From NCBI GenBank assembly GCA_023376005.1, contig CM042139.1, positions 141,876,535 through 141,940,534 of the forward strand: a stretch of 64,000 nucleotides of DNA, written 5' to 3'. Positions 62,911 through 64,000 of the stretch are shown here, piece by piece (within the stretch, counting starts at the first letter, position 1; the number at the start of each line of letters is the position of its first letter). The notes under the pieces are model-generated. The model searched no databases, was not told where the DNA came from, and worked only from the letters and a program-made list of their open reading frames with translations. This stretch comes from Doryteuthis pealeii (Eukaryota > Mollusca > Cephalopoda > Myopsida > Loliginidae). Position numbers and translations under genes: made by a program.

Positions 62911-64000
62911 AAACGTGTTACCTATGCTGGTTTGCTATTCACAACAATTACTCCTTTTGTAGGATTGTCCCAAATTAAACATGCCAAACACAAAATTCAC
63001 CGTATTCTACCTGGTTCCAATTCATTATACAATAATTTTATACTCTCACAATGTTCTGTACTTTTTACACTATGTGCAGGTTAAAACAATAATTATCAAA
63101 ATTATATCTCAGGAGCTTGATGTAGAACGAGTATTTACTAGCCATTCATGATTGGCAGTTCTTGGTTCTCATACTGACACGATGAACAATCCATGACAAT
63201 ATCAATTTACTAAATGGGCCTGGTGCCCGTCAGTGTGACCGACATCAATGGGTCAATCCTGGGAACTCTCACGGTTGGTGAGAGAAACTGTCAAACACCC
63301 GAGTTGGGAATGTATGTAGAGGATAGGTCAGTCAGTTATTAGCTGATAGAAGACAGGGAACGACTTAAATTTCGGCTACCAGTTGCTTTTTGCTGTCGCT
63401 ATGACCTACCAAAAAGTCTATCTAAGAGGTCAACAGATTATTTTACGTCAACCCCGCCCCTCTCATTAGATTCCCGCTGACTTGGTCACTGTCTTAATAT
63501 TTCCGCCAAAGAAAGTAGTCTCTTAGTCTTAGAATCACTTAAATATTTAAATATGTCTTGAGATGAATAGAAAAGAATTACCTTGTTTCAGCTAAAAGTA
63601 AAATAGTCACTGTGGAGACAGTGTGAATACTAAAAGGAATTTAAACATGAAATGAATGACATTTTTTGAGGCTCTAATAATCTAGGAAGTAGAAATTTAG
63701 ATCTCAGTTGCAGATATTTGTAGAGAAAAGTAAAAATGTTATTTTGGATTGGAACTCGAAGTGATCAATCGTTTCTCTCAATATCAACATTAAGCATTGT
63801 TATAATTCTTCATCTAGACAGTATTTTCTTTCAAGGTGAAGCAAGAAGCGTCACAAACTCATAATACGCTTTCAATGCATCCGCTCAATTGATTTTCATT
63901 CAAGTTGTATCCGGATCCTGACAGTTTAGGTTAATACCACCCAAATGCATTAAGCATTTTAAGATTCCTATATTTGCCGAGAAAACTCTTGAAATTCTCG
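62911..64000. other. No recognised feature
   Basis: The frame at 62869-63084 shows no domain. The block at 63190-63330 (ACTCTCACGGTTGGTGAGAG, a short inverted repeat) has the look of a transposon end but has no partner in the window. Confidence 0.35.

Overview
The window looks like intergenic or intronic DNA from a metazoan genome. It is AT-rich, carries several dozen (TA)n, (CA)n, (AAT)n and (GATA)n arrays, and is filled with old transposable elements. I found no host protein-coding exon, rRNA or intact tRNA gene that I could support. The mix of dense tRNA-derived SINEs, RTE and Tx1-like LINEs, Ty3/gypsy-like elements, a Helitron and (TA)n-linked hammerhead ribozymes suggests a lophotrochozoan, most likely a cephalopod mollusc of octopus type. 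That assignment is an inference from family style, not from a search.

Layout. 1-11 kb: SINE copies on both strands, a dispersed repeat called R1 here, one RTE 3' end with a GAT tail, and a 98-bp-armed palindrome at 5247-5448 that encodes hammerhead-like folds on both strands. 11.2-14.3 kb: a possible LTR and the broken protease-RT part of one gypsy-like element. 14.66-18.69 kb: a second LTR retrotransposon with both LTRs, a 5-bp target duplication (CAATT), gag, protease, RT, RNase H and integrase, spread over several frames. 18.8-24.9 kb: (TA)n arrays, three hammerhead ribozymes on the minus strand, SINEs and RTE 3' ends. 25-44 kb: mostly anonymous AT-rich sequence with R1, R2 and SINE copies, an inverted-repeat element at 28.3-28.6 kb, an RTE end at 35 kb and a hammerhead at 37 kb. 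43.9-49.2 kb: a decayed L1/Tx1-like LINE lying between two outward-facing copies of one (TA)n-ended repeat. 50.1-51.6 kb: a decayed Helitron helicase segment. 56.8-60 kb: two RTE fragments, one per strand. 60-64 kb: a 29-bp minisatellite, an R1 copy and a SINE.

How the parts work together. The coding remnants are all from retroelements or a Helitron, and nearly all carry a visible lesion: RT active sites YMED, YADN and YAND, an endonuclease with GVW where GDW is expected, and a Helitron without Walker A and B residues. Only the 14.66-18.69 kb element keeps intact catalytic motifs (DTG, YIDD, D-D-E), and it is still split by indels.

The most interesting signal is a set of short RNAs that fold as type I hammerhead ribozymes (CUGAYGA core, GAAA, very short stem III, UH cleavage site). 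Most are followed on the ribozyme strand by a (TA)n array. Hammerheads with minimal stem III are known from Penelope-like elements and animal retrozymes. No Penelope RT/GIY-YIG reading frame is visible here, so these would be non-autonomous copies.
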